Assembly (NCBI GenBank): GCA_900549725.1
Contig: URPL01000015.1
Span: forward strand, 1-44,025
Direction: 5' to 3'
Length of the DNA stretch: 44,025 nucleotides
Origin: an uncultured Eubacteriales bacterium
GTDB taxonomy: Bacteria > Bacillota > Clostridia > Oscillospirales > CAG-272
How positions within the stretch are numbered: the stretch's first letter is position 1; each line of letters begins with the position of its first letter. The position numbers and the translations under genes are program-made. This document shows, piece after piece, positions 1 through 8,400 of the stretch. The notes beneath the pieces are model-generated. The model saw only the letters and a list, made by a program, of their open reading frames with translations. It was not told where the DNA came from and did no database searches.

Positions 1-1
1 A

Positions 2-268
2 AATCATATCGTTGAAATTTACCTCAAATCCGGAAAAAAGCTGAAGATGCGTGCCGCTTTGGCTGAAATAAAGCAGCAGTTTTCCGGGGTGAGCGGATTT
101 TTATCGGTGGGTGCTTCTTATTTTGTGAATCTGAGATGTGTGCAGAGTGTTTTGCCCGCCGAGCTTATTCTGACAAACGGGCATAAAATTCCCGTGCCGC
201 GCCGTTTCCGCAGCGAGGTTAAGGAACAATACTTTGCATTTTACAGAGGGGAGGCGACAAAGCATTGA
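2..268 (+). CDS. LytTR-type response regulator, C-terminal part (5' end outside window)
   Basis: This is the last 88 codons of a gene that begins before the window. The reading frame is open from base 2 and ends with TGA at 266-268. The residues fit a LytTR DNA-binding domain: a hydrophobic/basic strand, then ASYFVNLRCVQSV, which matches the usual 'R-x-x-x-VNL-x-x-I/V' segment, followed by a turn and PVPRRFRSEV. LytTR proteins of the AgrA type bind paired direct repeats and are phosphorylated through an N-terminal receiver domain, which is not visible here. The stop overlaps the start of the histidine kinase that follows, so the two form a two-component pair. Its targets cannot be read from the window. 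The fibre locus just downstream is a candidate by proximity only. Confidence 0.85.
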   Translation, partial: NHIVEIYLKSGKKLKMRAALAEIKQQFSGVSGFLSVGASYFVNLRCVQSVLPAELILTNGHKIPVPRRFRSEVKEQYFAFYRGEATKH

Positions 269-1536
269 TACGTATGTACGCAATTTGGTTCTTACTTTGC
301 CTTAGTCATGCTTCCTGCTTTTGGATTTTGACGGAGCCTAAATTTTCAAAGCGCAAAACCACACTTTTTTATTTGTTTTTCTGCGCGGCATTTTTGTTGC
401 TTCTGACGCTTTTTTATCTGATCTTCGGAGAGATGCGGCTGTTTTACGGAGTTGGCTTTACAAGCACACTGATTTTGGCATTTTTCGTTTTTGCAATGAC
501 CTCTGCAGACCCGATTTGCAAAAAGATATTTCTATTTATCAGTTATGCTAATGTATTCTGCATTTTTGCCTGTGTTTCCTTAATCCTGTGCAGAGTATTT
601 CTCAGCGGTGCATCGGAGCTTGTCGTGTTTTATGTGAGAAATATCCTTCGCACCGTTTTATTTATTCCCGCAGCGTTTCTCTATATCCGAATTTTGAGGC
701 CGGTTGTGCGTGCTGTGGCGGGGAAGCGGCGCAAAACATGGTATTCTATCTCCTTTGTCTCATTGTTGTTTTTGTGTACTTTCGCAATCTTTGTGATTTT
801 TTTCCTCTCGGATTACGCGAATCTGGACAAATATATTCCGTTTTTCGGGGGAGCTGTTTTAGTGTATGTTTCGGTTGTTTGGGTGATTTTCGGAACGATT
901 AAGTCATTGATCCTGCAGAACAATGCGGAGTTTATGCAGCAAAATGTTGCTTTTTTGCAAAGTCAGCTGAAAGCCGCAAAAAAGTATGAGCTGGTGGCAA
1001 AAACAACACGCCATGATTTCAGGCATCACAATCAGAATCTTGAAGTGATGCTGCGGCGGGGCGAAACCAATGAGGCGCTGCGATATTTGCAGCAGTATAA
1101 CGATAGCCTTGAGGCGACAAAATCCGAAGAATTTTGTCCGAATATTACCGTGAATGCGATTTTAAACAGCTTTTGTGCAAAAGCTAAAAAGAGTGGGGTT
1201 TTGATTTTCGCCGAAGCGGATATCGATACGGATACGGCTGTCAGCGATATGGATTTTACAGCTATATTGTCCAATCTTTTGGAAAATGCGATTAACGGCT
1301 GCATTGCATGCGGTTCGGACGGCGAAATAACCGCGAATCTGAGAACGATCGGCACAAAAACCGTGATCGTTTGCTCCAACCCATGCAAAGAAAGTATTTG
1401 TATTGAAAACGGGCTGATTCGAAATCGTGGGGTCGGCATCGGGAGTATCCTTGCGGCAATCAGAAAATATGACGGTGATATCAAGTACACTTTAGACGAC
1501 GGTATTCTTACCGTTTGTGTGATTCTGAATTCTTAA
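265..1536 (+). CDS. AgrC-type sensor histidine kinase, GHKL ATPase
   Basis: A membrane sensor kinase of 423 residues. The first roughly 220 residues contain about six or seven hydrophobic segments. A helical linker leads to the phosphoacceptor motif TRHDFRHHNQN, with the acceptor His near residue 250. The ATPase N-box NLLENAINGC lies near 337-346 and a glycine-rich G-box NRGVGIGS lies close to the C-terminus. This is the layout of AgrC/peptide-sensing kinases (HATPase_c_5, GHKL class). The start is a TTG that overlaps the preceding stop as TTGA and sits about 11 bases after GGGGAGG. An ATG nine bases later is possible but further from the ribosome site. The ligand is unknown and no pheromone precursor gene is visible in the window. 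A terminator follows, so this operon ends here. Confidence 0.9.
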   Translation: MIRMYAIWFLLCLSHASCFWILTEPKFSKRKTTLFYLFFCAAFLLLLTLFYLIFGEMRLFYGVGFTSTLILAFFVFAMTSADPICKKIFLFISYANVFCIFACVSLILCRVFLSGASELVVFYVRNILRTVLFIPAAFLYIRILRPVVRAVAGKRRKTWYSISFVSLLFLCTFAIFVIFFLSDYANLDKYIPFFGGAVLVYVSVVWVIFGTIKSLILQNNAEFMQQNVAFLQSQLKAAKKYELVAKTTRHDFRHHNQNLEVMLRRGETNEALRYLQQYNDSLEATKSEEFCPNITVNAILNSFCAKAKKSGVLIFAEADIDTDTAVSDMDFTAILSNLLENAINGCIACGSDGEITANLRTIGTKTVIVCSNPCKESICIENGLIRNRGVGIGSILAAIRKYDGDIKYTLDDGILTVCVILNS

Positions 1537-1571
1537 TCCAATTGCGTTGTGAAACTGACCAATTTCGAAAA

Positions 1572-1597
1572 AACCATCCGAAAGGGTGGTTTTTTTG
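1572..1597 (+). terminator. Rho-independent terminator after the two-component pair
   Basis: An 8-bp stem, AACCATCC with GGGTGGTT, is closed by a GAAA loop and followed by a run of T. It lies 36 bases after the kinase stop codon. Confidence 0.85.
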
Positions 1598-1604
1598 TTA
1601 TACT
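1596..1604 (+). promoter_or_regulatory. Possible extended -10 promoter of the fibre locus
   Basis: TG-T-TATACT directly follows the T-run of the preceding terminator. It fits an extended -10 element, but no convincing -35 hexamer stands 17 bases upstream. If used, transcription would start near 1611 and leave a leader of about 105 bases before the first signal peptidase gene. Confidence 0.4.
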
Positions 1605-1610
1605 TACGCG

Positions 1611-1717
1611 GATATCATTGGAACCAGGCTGCATATGGAGAACGGCGGTGCTTTGCGAGACAGAGCGCAACAGCCCGGCTGACGGAACTATTATCAGTAC
1701 AATCGGGGGATAGCTGT
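1611..1717 (+). other. Structured 5' leader before the first sipW-like gene
   Basis: The 3' arm CGCAACAGCC (1666-1675) can pair with TTGCG (1653-1657) and, across a 21-base bulge, with GGCTG (1627-1631). CAGCC can alternatively fold back on the adjoining GGCTG at 1677-1681. No known riboswitch class was recognised. A good ribosome site, CGGGGGA at 1704-1710, precedes the ATG at 1718. Confidence 0.35.
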
Positions 1718-2347
1718 ATGGCAAAAGGCGGAATCTCAAAAAGAATTGCATTTGCTGCAGGAACTGCTTTGTGTTGCGTGTTTGCACTCATGCTGCTTTG
1801 CAATCTGACTATTATTATCAAAGGTGTGATCCATCCCCAAACGCCGCCCTCGGTGTTCGGAGTGACTCCTATGGTTGTGCAGTCGGGTTCCATGAGCGGA
1901 AACGCCGAGGACCATATTGAAGTCGGAGACCTGATCTTCACGGTCAAACCGAATATTGCAGAACTGAAAAAAGGCGATATTATTTCCTATATGGAGGGGA
2001 ACATTGCCGTAACGCACCGCATTATCGACATCACGACCGACGCAAACGGCAAACGCGAATTCATTACAAAGGGCGACGCGAACAATACCGAGGACCCGGC
2101 TGTCAATGAAGATGCCGTGTTCGGGCTTTATAAGGGGAGGATTCCCGGGCTGGGGGATTTTGCGATGTTTTTGCAAAAGCCGCTCGGTATGGCGGTATTT
2201 ATCGGCATTCCCGTCTGTGCCTTTATTGTATATGATATTATCCGTCGCCAAAGAAGCGCGGGAAAGGCAAATCGTGAAACCGAGGCACTGCGCGCAGAGC
2301 TCGAAAGGCTGCGCGCCGATGCCGAAAATAAAAACGGCAAGCAATAG
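1718..2347 (+). CDS. sipW: SipW-type signal peptidase I (Ser-His type), first copy
   Basis: A membrane serine protease of 209 residues that would remove signal peptides from secreted fibre proteins at the outer face of the membrane. A transmembrane helix at about residues 11-36 is followed by the catalytic Ser in SGSMS (Ser58) and by VTHRI, where His100 stands in place of the lysine of ordinary bacterial type I peptidases. KGDANN carries the conserved Asp (about 120). This Ser-His arrangement is that of SipW and the archaeal/ER enzymes. A second helix lies near 150-175, and the cytoplasmic tail is a charged, probably coiled-coil segment rich in E, R and A. The start is the ATG after CGGGGGA. 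An in-frame upstream ATG at 1586 would begin inside the terminator and is unlikely. The next gene encodes a likely substrate. Confidence 0.9.
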   Translation: MAKGGISKRIAFAAGTALCCVFALMLLCNLTIIIKGVIHPQTPPSVFGVTPMVVQSGSMSGNAEDHIEVGDLIFTVKPNIAELKKGDIISYMEGNIAVTHRIIDITTDANGKREFITKGDANNTEDPAVNEDAVFGLYKGRIPGLGDFAMFLQKPLGMAVFIGIPVCAFIVYDIIRRQRSAGKANRETEALRAELERLRADAENKNGKQ

Positions 2348-2408
2348 GGCTTTATCGGTATCTTCTGCCGGTCCGGTGCCACAGCCGGGCAACGCAGTGA
2401 TATATACA

Positions 2409-2473
2409 GCGAGGATATGTCCTCGCGTTGAGACGATATATCGTCTCGCAAAAAAGATGATGTATCGTCTCAA
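2409..2473. repeat. Cluster of palindromic repeats before the TasA-like gene
   Basis: Three related elements lie in 65 bases. A hairpin GCGAGGA-TATG-TCCTCGC spans 2409-2426. A perfect 18-bp palindrome GAGACGATATATCGTCTC spans 2430-2447. A third arm GATGTATCGTCTCAA (2459-2473) is complementary, with one G-T pair, to TTGAGACGATATATC at 2428-2442. The second and third arms give mutually exclusive folds. The spacing and arm design look like a small interspersed repeat unit rather than a terminator, since no T-run follows. Confidence 0.75.
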
Positions 2474-2503
2474 CAAATTCAGAATTGTTTAGGAGGATGT
2501 TCC

Positions 2504-3238
2504 ATGAATTCCAAAAAGAATTGGACAATGAGAGCGGCAGTTCTCCTGTTTGCTCTTGTACTTATTTCTTCGTGCTTTGTCGGCGGCACGTTTGCAAAGT
2601 ATGTTACAAGCGCCGGCGGTAGCGCGACTGCCCGCGTTGCTAAATTCGGCGTTACGGTAACCGCTGCGAATGACACTATGTTCAAAACCGCATATGCAAC
2701 CGACGATACTGCTGCGATGGCAAGCATTACAAACTCCGTTGTATCTTCTGATGCCGATAAGCTGGTTGCCCCCGGTACAAAAGAAGATGCAACCGCGATG
2801 TTTTCCGTTACGGGGCAGCCGGAGGTTGCCGTTAGGGTTGCTATCGGTCTTGATGCGCAAACCCTCAAGGATGTTTTCCTCAAAGCCGGAACCTATACGG
2901 ATTATACAACTGCTGCCGGAGGCACATTTGATTTGGGACAGGATTATTATCCCGTTCGGTTTACATTGACGAAAAACGGAGAGGCGGTCGTTACGGACGG
3001 CACGCTTTCCGATGTGAATGCAAAGCTTGCGGAAGTTTCCAAAGAGTATGCGCCCGGCGCAGATCTTTCCGATGCGATCGGCGAATACAAATTGTCCTGG
3101 AAATGGGAATTTGAAGGCGATAACCGGGCAGATACATTGCTCGGCAACCTTGCGGCAGGGAGTGCAGCCCTTGATGCTGCCGAGTATTCCACGCAGATTG
3201 CGTTCACGCTCAATGCGACCGTGACTCAGATCGACTGA
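2504..3238 (+). CDS. TasA/camelysin-like fibre protein with SipW-type signal peptide
   Basis: A secreted protein of 244 residues. The N-terminus has a basic stretch, a hydrophobic core (about 11-27) and VGGTFAKY, the hallmark of SipW-processed signal peptides. Cleavage is expected near residue 31. The mature part is rich in T, A, G, D and beta-strand-like segments with few basic residues. It includes LVAPGTKEDATAMFSVTG and an EYKLSWKWEFEGDN stretch typical of TasA-like/camelysin beta-sandwich proteins, where the 'W-x-W-x-F/Y' element recurs. Family members polymerise into extracellular fibres in biofilms. A role in a matrix or surface fibre is inferred here. The ribosome site AGGAGG stands 8 bases before the ATG. 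The gene follows the first SipW-type peptidase and the palindromic repeats. Confidence 0.8.
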   Translation: MNSKKNWTMRAAVLLFALVLISSCFVGGTFAKYVTSAGGSATARVAKFGVTVTAANDTMFKTAYATDDTAAMASITNSVVSSDADKLVAPGTKEDATAMFSVTGQPEVAVRVAIGLDAQTLKDVFLKAGTYTDYTTAAGGTFDLGQDYYPVRFTLTKNGEAVVTDGTLSDVNAKLAEVSKEYAPGADLSDAIGEYKLSWKWEFEGDNRADTLLGNLAAGSAALDAAEYSTQIAFTLNATVTQID

Positions 3239-3271
3239 TCTGTCAGGCTCTTGCCGATTTTTACCGCCGAA

Positions 3272-3301
3272 CATCTCCTGCCATGTGGCTGGCGGGAGAT
3301 G
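3272..3301 (+). other. Stable intercistronic hairpin without T-run
   Basis: A 12-bp stem, CATCTCCTGCCA with TGGCGGGAGATG (one G-T pair), closes a 6-base loop 33 bases after the TasA-like stop. No T-run follows, so full termination is doubtful. It could limit read-through or protect the 3' end of the upstream transcript. A second, longer inverted repeat follows at 3311-3351 (arms ATATTCAAAA and TTTTGAATAT, 21-base loop). Confidence 0.6.
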
Positions 3302-3417
3302 CTTCGGGGTATATTCAAAATACCCGGAATGCCGCCGTGCGTTTTGAATATGGTCCGAAGATTGCGTGTGTTTTGACAGAACAGTTTTGTATTTCAGAAA
3401 AGAAGAGGCAATCTATA

Positions 3418-4188
3418 ATGCAGACCGTGAAACGGCGGGAATGGATATTTTCCGCAATTTTGATTTTGTTTATAGTGCAGGTCGTTTTGCTGCCGGTGAT
3501 GATAGGGCTTACCTATGCCACCCGCAGCGAGCGACCGGAGCATATCCTGACTTATACAACCGGATCGCTTATTTGGGATAAAGATACTGCGGTGCGCCCG
3601 GACGGCTCGGCATCCCTTTCTTTTTTTGAGACGCTTTATGAAAATGTCAATGCGGAAAATGCCGAAAAGGTGCTGGCACCCGGAACGGAAAAGGACAGTA
3701 TTGTTCGACTGAAAAACAATGCCAAAAGAGAGGTGCGGTATACCGCTATTCTTTACAGCCTGTCTACCGATGCCGAGCTTTCAATCGGTGCAAGTCTTTC
3801 GGGCAATGGCTTTTCGGATATCACGGATTATATTTTGCCGGAGGAAATCAATCGGGATACGGTGCTCCGTGCAGTCAGCGGAACGCTTGCCGCAAATACA
3901 ATGCAGGATTTTGATATCAATTGGTATTGGGCGTTTGAACAGGATATCGACACGGATGCCAGTGACCGGATTGATACCTATCTCGGAGATAAAGCGGCTG
4001 ATGCGAATGCGGATAAAGCGACGCTTGGGTTTTATCTCACGGTGTACGACGGCGGCGAGGTCGTTCCCGCGCCGCAAACCGGCGATAAAGCCGCCTTCGG
4101 CGCCTACGTGGTGCTGCTGCTTATCAGCGGCGGCATGACATTGCTGTTCGGTGTGACCGGCAAAAGGAGAAGACGCGATGAAGCTTAA
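3418..4188 (+). CDS. Membrane/wall-anchored protein with PQTGD C-terminal sorting-type tail, fibre locus
   Basis: A protein of 256 residues with an N-terminal hydrophobic segment (about 10-32) ending in GLTYATR, close to the SipW-type signal pattern. The middle is a beta-rich ectodomain containing LAPGTEKDSIVRLKN and DINWYWAFEQDID, both mirrored in the TasA-like neighbour (LVAPGTKEDA and KLSWKWEFEGDN). This suggests the two share a fold. The C-terminus reads PAPQTGD, then a hydrophobic helix and KRRRRDEA, which is the shape of a cell-wall sorting signal, although the first residue of the motif is Ala instead of Leu. It could be the wall anchor or base of the fibre. No sortase gene is in the window. 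The start is the ATG after AAGAAGAGG. The end overlaps the second SipW-type gene by 11 bases. Confidence 0.7.
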   Translation: MQTVKRREWIFSAILILFIVQVVLLPVMIGLTYATRSERPEHILTYTTGSLIWDKDTAVRPDGSASLSFFETLYENVNAENAEKVLAPGTEKDSIVRLKNNAKREVRYTAILYSLSTDAELSIGASLSGNGFSDITDYILPEEINRDTVLRAVSGTLAANTMQDFDINWYWAFEQDIDTDASDRIDTYLGDKAADANADKATLGFYLTVYDGGEVVPAPQTGDKAAFGAYVVLLLISGGMTLLFGVTGKRRRRDEA

Positions 4189-4711
4189 AAAGTTTTTGCG
4201 TGTTCTTTGCCGGGTACTTCGGTCGGTTTTTCGCGCGGCGCTCGGCATTTTGCTGCTGGCAGGTCTTTATTTGGCGGGCGCAAAGGTTTTTGAGGGGCAA
4301 ACACATCCGACATTTTTCGGTTTTTCTTCCGCCGTAGTGCTCACGGGCAGCATGTCGCCTGCGATAGAGCCGAATGATATTATCGTCAGCCGCAAACAAA
4401 GCAGCTATGCCGTCGGCGATATTATCACCTTTGATGCAGGCGGTTCCTCCGTGACGCATCGGATTGTTTCCGTCGGTGAAGATGGCATGCGCACAAAAGG
4501 AGACGCAAACAATACCGAGGATGCACAGCCGATCAAGCAAAGTCGTGTGATCGGAAAAGTGATTTTGGTGATACCGAGGCTCGGCGCAGCGGTCGGCTTT
4601 TTAAAAACGCCGCTTGGCATTCTTTGCTTTTTAGGAGCCGCGGTGCTTTTGTTTGAAGCACCGGAGCTTTTTAGGTCCGCGAGAAAAAAGCGGAAAACGG
4701 AGAAAAGGTGA
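4178..4711 (+). CDS. sipW: SipW-type signal peptidase I (Ser-His type), second copy
   Basis: A protein of 177 residues with an N-terminal transmembrane helix (about 18-36), catalytic Ser58 in LTGSMSP, His94 in VTHRIV and Asp109 in TKGDANNTED. The spacing between these residues is shorter than in the first copy. A second helix lies near residues 140-160, followed by a strongly basic tail. Like SipW it should cleave exported proteins during translocation. It shares the KGDANNTED block with the first copy, but the rest differs enough that the two are not a recent tandem duplication. The ribosome site AAAGGAGAAG precedes the ATG inside the end of the previous gene, so the two are translationally coupled. 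Two paralogues in one locus suggest different client proteins. Confidence 0.9.
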   Translation: MKLKKFLRVLCRVLRSVFRAALGILLLAGLYLAGAKVFEGQTHPTFFGFSSAVVLTGSMSPAIEPNDIIVSRKQSSYAVGDIITFDAGGSSVTHRIVSVGEDGMRTKGDANNTEDAQPIKQSRVIGKVILVIPRLGAAVGFLKTPLGILCFLGAAVLLFEAPELFRSARKKRKTEKR

Positions 4712-4732
4712 AACAAAGAACGGAGGAGGCAG

Positions 4733-5392
4733 ATGGAGCCGAACAAGCAAAAACGAAAAATCAGACTGCCGTTTTCTGCGGTTTTGCTGTATCTTGCTTT
4801 GATTGCAATATTGCTTTCGGGTGTTACATTTTCAAGATATATGGCAGGCACCACGGTCGTGGATACGGCACGTGTTGCCTCTATGAAAAACATCACAATT
4901 ACCGAAACGGGGAATTTTACAGAGCAGAATAAATGGGTCATTTTACCAGGCGTGAATCTGAATAAGAATGCCGTGATTCACTTTGATGGCAGCGAGATGG
5001 CGTGTTATGTGTTTCTCGAAATTGAAACGGCGGGATGGCAGCGAACGGGAGAATATGCCTATGCTTGTCCGATCGACGGCACGGAAGCCCTTTCCTGGAC
5101 TGTTGATCCGGCCTGGGCGTTTCTCCTTGGGGATGACGGCGGGGCAGTGTATTACCGTATTGTGAGCGCTGACAATGCATTTGATGCCCGTGTACTCGGA
5201 AACGATGGAACGATACTTGTAGATAAAAGCCTCACAAGAACACAGCTTGCGCAGCTGACGGAGCATTTAACATCCGATCTTTCCATAGAGATCGGGGCAA
5301 CAGCGGTGCAATACCACGGTTTTCCCGAAAATCCGGAAGATTCGGAGCAGGCGCGCGCCCGTGCTGTGTGGCAGCTTGTGAGTGGAGAATGA
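4733..5392 (+). CDS. Secreted/membrane protein with SipW-type signal, fibre locus
   Basis: A protein of 219 residues. A basic N-terminus (KQKRKIR) is followed by a hydrophobic stretch (about 14-31) and SGVTFSRYMAG, which resembles the SipW signal motif. The remainder is acidic and beta-rich, with WVILPGVNLNKNAVIHFDG and CYVFLEIETAGW, the kind of strand pattern seen in TasA-like and camelysin-like proteins. No catalytic motif was seen. It starts 21 bases after the second SipW gene, behind GGAGGAGG, and probably is one of its substrates. The function is not known. A minor subunit, cap or assembly factor of a surface fibre is the simplest reading. Confidence 0.7.
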   Translation: MEPNKQKRKIRLPFSAVLLYLALIAILLSGVTFSRYMAGTTVVDTARVASMKNITITETGNFTEQNKWVILPGVNLNKNAVIHFDGSEMACYVFLEIETAGWQRTGEYAYACPIDGTEALSWTVDPAWAFLLGDDGGAVYYRIVSADNAFDARVLGNDGTILVDKSLTRTQLAQLTEHLTSDLSIEIGATAVQYHGFPENPEDSEQARARAVWQLVSGE

Positions 5393-5417
5393 GACCCGCA
5401 TGGGCGGAGGAAATATT

Positions 5418-8400
5418 GTGAAGAAATATACAATTGCACCGAAATTTTATTTGGGACACAGAAGACTGCTCTCGCTGATTCTGGGTCTTATTCTGCTGCT
5501 TGGCTGCATGCAGGTTTTTCCAGCTGCGGCGGCTGCCGGCTCGCCGCCGGCTGTGGTGATTGAGCATAACGGAAAACCTGCAGAAAAACTGATCCTGCCG
5601 GAGAACAAAAAAGAAGAGCTGACCGCAAAATGCACACCCGCCTTGGACGGAATCGAATATCAGTGGCAGATTCTTGCGGACGGAGAAGAGGAAACATGGG
5701 CCAATATTTACGATGGCACGGCGCAGACGCTGGCGGTTTCCTATGCAATGTTAGAGGCGCTGCTCGATAATTCGGGCAGCACCTATATCCGTTGCCGAGT
5801 GTCATACGGCGGAGATGAATGCATGTCCGAACCGGTCTGTGTGACGGTTGAATATATGCCGGACATCGGAAACGATGAAGTGAAGGGCATGACGGCAGCA
5901 GCGCAGTCTCCGAAGAAGAGCATCCGAAGAGTTGCGGCACAAAACGATGATGAAAAAATGGTCGGCATCACGATCAACTATCTTGACGGTGTTTCGGGAC
6001 TTCCGATTTACAGCGCATATACAGGGCATGTAAATGTCAGCGAGGAGAATTATACTGCGACGGTCATTTCTCCGACCTATCTCGGATACGCGCCGAAGTA
6101 CAGCGCGGAGGAACCGGCAAAAGAACTGCCCGATACGAGCGGCACCGATCATTCTGCGCTTTTCCCGGATTCGGCCGCAACGATTGAGCTGAACATCACA
6201 AAGGACACGGGAGCGCAGTATGTGGTGAATGTTTATTATTTTGCCATCGATGTTCCGTATGCCGTGCGGTATTATTTTCAAAATATCCACGACGACCTGT
6301 ATACAGAGAATGTCGGACTTTACAGAACGTCCACTGCCAAAACCGGCACGATTATCTCGAATGAAAAGCTGGAAGAACTGATCGGCGGAAAGACTGCAAC
6401 TGTCGGCTTTACAAAGCTGTATCACTATCCTGAGGCGGTTGCGGCAGACGGTTCAACCGTGTTTGAGTGCTACTATGACCGTAATTACCGGCTGATCAAA
6501 TTCGATACCGCCGGAGGCTACGGCGTTGAGCCGATTTATGCCAGATACGGAACGCCCTTCCTTGTAAACGAACCAACGCGGCACGGATATGTTTTTGCCG
6601 GTTGGGATGAGCTGGGGCAGGGCGGAGTCGGCGATGAAACAGCTGACACCTTGCCCGCAACGGTTCCGGACAAAAACTGCACATACCGTGCGCTTTGGAC
6701 ACAGGCAAACACCACCTATGCTGTTGCATATTGGCTGGAAAACGCCGATGACGAAAACTACTCCTATATCGGTACGAGAAAAATGAACGCCCTCTCCGGC
6801 ATCACAATTTCGCCTACCGGAGCTTCGGACGACGGCATAGGATACGCTCCCTTGCTTGATTCGACTATGCCGATCTGCGGTGCCGACGATGAGCCGGGGC
6901 ATACGCATGACGAGAATGGCTGCTATGCTCTGCACGCAAAGCATTATGTTATTGACACCGATAACGAAGAGAACCAAAAGACGGTCGTTGTAAAGGGAGA
7001 CGGATCGACCGTGCTCAATGTGTATTACACAAGAAAATACTATACGCTGCGCTTTGTTTACGCAAAACAGCTGCAAAGCACCGGCGCATATTATGTCGTC
7101 GGCGGAAGCACCTACGGCTTTGGTAACCGAGCCTATTCGTCCTGGTTCACAAAGGATTATTCAATCAATAATTTGCTCGACAATGTCTCTGACTGGGGTG
7201 AAGTTGAAGAGCTGCCGCTTCCCAAGAGTCCGAGCATGGCAAACGCAGAGTATGTTACCGGAGTTTATCCCTCGGATGGGTATGATAACGGGGAACGCTT
7301 TTACTATTTTGAAATAACCGCTCAATACGGTGCAGATCTTACAGGACTCTGGCCGGCAGATGTATTCGGCAGGGTCAAGGTTAAAAATCCGGAAAGCCAT
7401 ACCAAAAACGAAGCCAACAAAAATTTGGAGGAGAATGGCAAGGATCTTTGGGGAAAATATGCTTACCTTGCCGGATGGAACGGCGAATATAAGGTTCAGT
7501 ATACGATTGAAAACGATAACAGCACCGTCAAGGGTCTTTACCAAAAGCTGAGCGACAAGCTGCTGCTCGGAACATACAACGGCACAACGTTTGACTATAC
7601 TTCAGACCAAAATATTCCTCGGTTGATAGAGCAAACCAAGGCGACTGTCGACCAAAAAGAGGTAGCCGTGTCCAACGCGACCTACTTCCTCGCCTTTTTT
7701 GACAACGGTGCAGATATAGGCTGGAGCGTTCCGCGGGAATGGAACTACGAATTATTTGTACCGGTATTCAGCCATGAGGCAGAAACCGGCTCGGATTTAT
7801 ATAATGCAATCAGGGATGCGGCAAGAAATACGAGTCTTGCTGACCGCACCTATACCGACCCTGATACAAATAAGGTTTATTATTACCAGGCAAATAACAA
7901 GCAGATATATCGCCTGTATGACCGTATCGTTGCAAGCGATGACAACAGGATAACGGCAGGAACAATGTCCGGTCAGACACAGACGGAATTAACCGGATTC
8001 AAGTTCGAAACCCGAGCGGGCTACACACGCTACGAGCAGTTTCAAAACAGCGACACCGACGACGGTCGCGATTCATTTACCTCACGCTTTTTCTACACCA
8101 GAAGCAATTTCTCGATAACGCTGCACAACCACGGAAGGGTTTATAAATACGGCGAGCTTGAATTTGACAGCAATATGGATTCCTTCATGCTCGATGAAAA
8201 CGGTAAGCTGCTTGTGCCGGAGTATCCCGGTACGCTTGAGAAAAATGCGTACTACTTTGCCGGCTGGTATGCAAGCCCGGAGGGAATTGATGGAACCCAT
8301 TATGTAGAGGGCAGCGGCTATAAAATGTCGGCGGTCGATGTTACACTGTATGCAAAGTGGGCGCCGAAAAGGCATACAGTCAGATTCTTTCAGTCACATG

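Noticed and set aside
1572..1717. Cyclic-di-GMP (GEMM-type) riboswitch before the fibre locus
   Set aside because: The GAAA-loop hairpin belongs to a terminator and the characteristic conserved core of that riboswitch is absent.
1586..1717. N-terminal extension of the first SipW-type peptidase from ATG 1586
   Set aside because: That ATG lies inside the terminator hairpin and adds a non-homologous peptide; ATG 1718 has a good ribosome site.
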